Translations under genes and position numbers: made by a program
Shown: positions 61,173-64,000 of the stretch, piece after piece
Layout: the number at the start of each line of letters is the position of its first letter
Numbering within the stretch: the stretch's first letter is position 1
From: Jiangella alkaliphila
Lineage (GTDB): Bacteria; Actinomycetota; Actinomycetes; Jiangellales; Jiangellaceae
Length of the DNA stretch: 64,000 bases
Assembly (NCBI RefSeq): GCF_900105925.1
Contig: NZ_LT629791.1
Coordinates: 3,445,278-3,509,277 of the forward strand
Direction of reading: 5' to 3'
Notes under the pieces: model-generated
Told to the model about the DNA's origin: nothing
Seen by the model: the letters and a program-made list of their open reading frames with translations, nothing else
Databases searched by the model: none

Positions 61173-64000
61173 ATGTCGCCGTCCCGTTCACCGTCGTCCC
61201 GTCTCTCGCGCACCGGAAGGCGGCTGCTGGCCAGGGTCGCCGCGGTCGCCGTGCTGGCCGCCGCCGTCCTCCCGGTCCAGGCCGCCGTCGACGCGCCCAC
61301 CGCCGCCGCGGACCACGTCAATCTCGCGGCGGGCCGGCCGATGAGCGCCAGCGGGCACACCCAGACCTACGTCGCGGGCAACGCCGGCGACGGCAACCAG
61401 GGCACCTACTGGGAGAGCCCCAACAACGCGTTCCCCCAGTGGCTGCAGGTCGACCTGGGCGCCGCGCTCGCCGTCCAGCGGCTGGTGGTGAAGCTGCCGA
61501 CGGCCGGCTGGGGCGCGCGCACCCAGACCATCGAGGTCCAGGGCAGCACCGACGGGTCGTCGTTCTCGACCATCGTCGCGCCGGCGCCGGTCTCCTTCGC
61601 ACCCGCGGCCGCGAACACGGCGACCATCACGTTCGCCCCCGCGACGACGCGGTACGTGCGGCTGCGGTTCACGGCGAACACCGGCTGGCCGGCCGGGCAG
61701 GTCTCCGAGCTGGAGGTCTACGGACCCGCCCACGGCGACACGCAGGCGCCGACCGCCCCGTCCGGCCTGGCCTTCACCCAGCCGACGACGGGAGAGATCC
61801 GGCTCACCTGGGCCGCCGCCACCGACAACGTCGGCGTCACCGCGTACGACGTCTACGCCAACGGCGAGCTGCTCACCAGCGTCGGCGGCACCGTGCTCGC
61901 CTACACCGACGTCCGGCCGCCGGACCAGACGGTCACCTACCACGTCCGCGCGCGGGACGCCGCCGGCAACCAGTCGCCGAACAGCAACAGCGTCACGCGG
62001 ACCGGGCAGGGCGGCGACACTCAGGCGCCGAGCGCGCCGACCGGTCTGGCCTTCACCCAGCCGACGTCCGGGCAGATCAGGCTGACCTGGAGCGCGTCGA
62101 CCGACAACGTCGGCGTCACCGGCTACGAGGTGCACGCCAACGGCGCGCTGCTCACCACCGTCAGTGGTTCCACGCTCGCCTACACCGACACCCGGCCGGC
62201 GACGCAGACCGTCACGTACCAGGTCCGGGCGCGCGACGCCGCTGGCAACGTGTCGGCGCCGAGCAACTCCGTCACCAGGACCGGCAGCGGCGCGGGCAGC
62301 AACCTCGCCGTGGGCAAGCCGATCGAGGCGTCCTCGACGGTGCACGTCTTCGCCGCCGCGAACGCCAACGACAACGACGTCACGACCTACTGGGAGGGCG
62401 CGCCCGGCGCGTACCCGAGCACGCTGACCGTCCGGCTCGGCTCGAACGCCGTCGTCGACCAGCTGGTCGTGCGGCTCAACCCGGACCCGGTCTGGGGCCC
62501 GCGCACCCAGACGCTCTCGGTGCTGGGCCGCGAGCAGAGCGCCAGCACGTTCACCACGTTGCGCGCGTCGGCCGCCTACGCGTTCTCGTCCTCGACCGGC
62601 AACACCGTCACGATCCCGGTCGGCGCCACCGTCGCCGACGTCAGGCTGCAGTTCACCGCGAACACCGGCGCGCCCAACGGGCAGGTGGCCGAGCTCCAGG
62701 TCATCGGGACGCCGGCGCCGAACCCCGACCTCGTCGTGACCGACCTCGCCTGGACCCCGGCTTCGCCGGTCGAGACCGACGCCATCACGGTGTCGGCGAC
62801 GGTGCGCAACGCCGGCAGCCTGGCGGCGCCGGCCACCTCGGCCGACCTGTTCCTCGGCGACACGGCGGTCGGCACGGTCGCCGTCGGCGCGCTCGCCGCC
62901 GGGGCGAGCACGACCGTCTCCACGTCGATCGGGACGCGCGACGCCGGCAGCTACCAGGTGCGGGCGGAGGTCGACCCGGACGGCACGATCATCGAGCAGG
63001 ACGACGCGAACAACGCCTACACCGACCCGTCGCCGCTGGTCGTGGCCGCGGTGGCGACGTCGGACCTGGTGCCGGTGGTGTCTTGGACGCCGGACAACCC
63101 GGCGGCCGGCAGCACCGTCTCGTTCTCGGCCGTCATCCGCAACCAGGGCACCGTCGCCTCGGCCGGCGGCGCCCACGGCCTCACCCTGACCGTCCGCAAC
63201 GCCGAGACCGGCGCCGTCGTGCGCACCCTGACCGGCTCGCACACCGGCGTCATCGCGGCCGGCGGCACCACCGCACCGGTCGCGTTGGGCACGTGGCCGG
63301 CGGCCAACGGCCGGTACACCGTCACCGTCCAGGCGGCCGTCGACGGCAACGAGCTGCCGGTCAAACAGGGCAACAACACCGTCTCCGAGTCGTTGTTCGT
63401 CGGCCGCGGCGCGAACCTGCCGTTCTCGATCCTCGAGGCCGAGGACGGGCGAACGGGCGGCGGCGCCCAGGTGCTCGGGCCGAACCGCACCATCGGCGAC
63501 ATCGCCGGCGAGGCGTCGGGCCGGCGCGCCGTCCGGCTGAACAGCGCCGGCAGCTACGTCGAGTTCACCACGGCCGCCAGTACCAACACGCTGGTCACCC
63601 GGTTCTCCATCCCCGACGCGCCCGGCGGCGGAGGCACCACCGCGACGCTGAACGTCTACGTCAACGGCCAGTTGCTCACGCCGATCACGCTCACCTCTCG
63701 GTACGCGTGGCTGTACGGCAACGAGGCCTCGCCGGGCAACTCGCCCGGCGCCGGCGGCCCCCGTCACATCTACGACGAGGCCAACATCCTGCTCGGCACG
63801 ACGGTGCCCGCGGGCAGCACGATCCGGTTGCAGAAGGACGCCGCCAACACCGCCGCCTACTACGCGATCGACTTCATCAGCCTGGAGCAGGCGACGCCGA
63901 TCGCCAACCCGGACCCGGCCCGGTACGTCCAGCCGAACGGGTTCACCCACCAGGACGTGCAGAGCGCGCTGGACCGGTTCCGGATGGACACCACCGGCCA
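61173..64000 (+). CDS. Secreted discoidin/FN3/CARDB protein, probably GH87-type alpha-1,3-glucanase, 3' truncated by window edge
   Basis: Open from ATG 61173 to the last base. The N-terminus is a signal peptide (RRLLARVAAVAVLAAAVLPV). Domains in order: F5/8-type C (about residues 50-190); two tandem FN3 domains of 93 residues; a second F5/8-type C (about 378-515); two CARDB domains (about 518-750); a CBM35-like domain (LEAEDGRTGGG, about 755-910). It then begins DPARYVQPNGFTHQDVQSALD at the right end, which I recognise as the start of the mycodextranase/alpha-1,3-glucanase (GH87) beta-helix module. That catalytic assignment rests on only a few residues. The enzyme would attack fungal-wall or biofilm alpha-1,3-glucan. 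The upstream 150 bases are AT-richer and contain TTGACA at 61120, without a convincing -10. Confidence 0.8.
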   Translation, partial: MSPSRSPSSRLSRTGRRLLARVAAVAVLAAAVLPVQAAVDAPTAAADHVNLAAGRPMSASGHTQTYVAGNAGDGNQGTYWESPNNAFPQWLQVDLGAALAVQRLVVKLPTAGWGARTQTIEVQGSTDGSSFSTIVAPAPVSFAPAAANTATITFAPATTRYVRLRFTANTGWPAGQVSELEVYGPAHGDTQAPTAPSGLAFTQPTTGEIRLTWAAATDNVGVTAYDVYANGELLTSVGGTVLAYTDVRPPDQTVTYHVRARDAAGNQSPNSNSVTRTGQGGDTQAPSAPTGLAFTQPTSGQIRLTWSASTDNVGVTGYEVHANGALLTTVSGSTLAYTDTRPATQTVTYQVRARDAAGNVSAPSNSVTRTGSGAGSNLAVGKPIEASSTVHVFAAANANDNDVTTYWEGAPGAYPSTLTVRLGSNAVVDQLVVRLNPDPVWGPRTQTLSVLGREQSASTFTTLRASAAYAFSSSTGNTVTIPVGATVADVRLQFTANTGAPNGQVAELQVIGTPAPNPDLVVTDLAWTPASPVETDAITVSATVRNAGSLAAPATSADLFLGDTAVGTVAVGALAAGASTTVSTSIGTRDAGSYQVRAEVDPDGTIIEQDDANNAYTDPSPLVVAAVATSDLVPVVSWTPDNPAAGSTVSFSAVIRNQGTVASAGGAHGLTLTVRNAETGAVVRTLTGSHTGVIAAGGTTAPVALGTWPAANGRYTVTVQAAVDGNELPVKQGNNTVSESLFVGRGANLPFSILEAEDGRTGGGAQVLGPNRTIGDIAGEASGRRAVRLNSAGSYVEFTTAASTNTLVTRFSIPDAPGGGGTTATLNVYVNGQLLTPITLTSRYAWLYGNEASPGNSPGAGGPRHIYDEANILLGTTVPAGSTIRLQKDAANTAAYYAIDFISLEQATPIANPDPARYVQPNGFTHQDVQSALDRFRMDTTG
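61737..62294 (+). repeat. Tandem FN3 coding repeat, 279-bp unit
   Basis: Two adjacent 93-codon units (61737-62015 and 62016-62294) encode nearly identical FN3 domains, both starting DTQAP. The high similarity at the nucleotide level suggests recent duplication or gene conversion. Confidence 0.75.

Overview
The window is 64 kb of very GC-rich DNA with GTG starts, ATGA/GTGA gene overlaps and several leaderless promoters. It also carries secreted multidomain sugar enzymes, a HrdB-like sigma factor and a class F sortase. This fits a saprophytic actinobacterium; a Jiangella-like genus is my guess from gene style only. No tRNA, rRNA, CRISPR array or prophage was seen.

Left region (1-19.5 kb): a glycoside/sugar utilisation block. 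Two secreted PQQ-type glucose/sorbosone dehydrogenase (GSDH) proteins with PKD domains (the first cut by the window edge) lie beside a VOC protein. Then comes a likely operon: ROK repressor, two-domain sugar ABC ATPase, permease, lipoprotein binding protein, Gfo/Idh/MocA oxidoreductase, and a 2129-residue secreted fusion (ThuA + GSDH + PKD + CBM6-like + two concanavalin-like domains + DUF1080 3-keto-disaccharide hydrolase + Ig-like repeats). ThuA, DUF1080 and Gfo/Idh/MocA together suggest catabolism through 3-keto-glycosides.

Second region (19.5-29 kb): a tightly overlapping operon that matches an Ebo-type metabolite trafficking cluster. It contains an inositol-phosphate-synthase-like protein, a UbiA prenyltransferase, a TIM-barrel isomerase, EboA, an EboB-like TatD hydrolase, EboE and an EboF-like phosphatase. 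Two more xylose-isomerase-like TIM-barrel proteins follow, one Tat-exported. The UbiA gene carries a palindromic repeat inserted in frame.

Third region (29-42.5 kb): sigma factor; a toxin-antitoxin pair with a broken PIN toxin; a 1617-residue subtilase; a giant LuxR/ATPase regulator; a divergent SRPBCC/TetR pair sharing one operator; and a class F sortase overlapping a D/G-rich surface protein.

Fourth region (42.5-64 kb): a giant metallophosphoesterase/PQQ-propeller gene with an in-frame amber codon; HupE/UreJ protein; OmpR/EnvZ-type two-component system; about 1 kb of repeat-rich non-coding DNA; sialidase-like protein; PepSY protein and lipoprotein; and LtrA. An IS4-family insertion with perfect target duplication follows, its transposase broken by one extra G. 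The window ends with a second metallophosphoesterase, a secreted glycerophosphodiesterase, and the start of a discoidin/FN3/CARDB protein that looks like a GH87-type alpha-1,3-glucanase, cut by the right edge.
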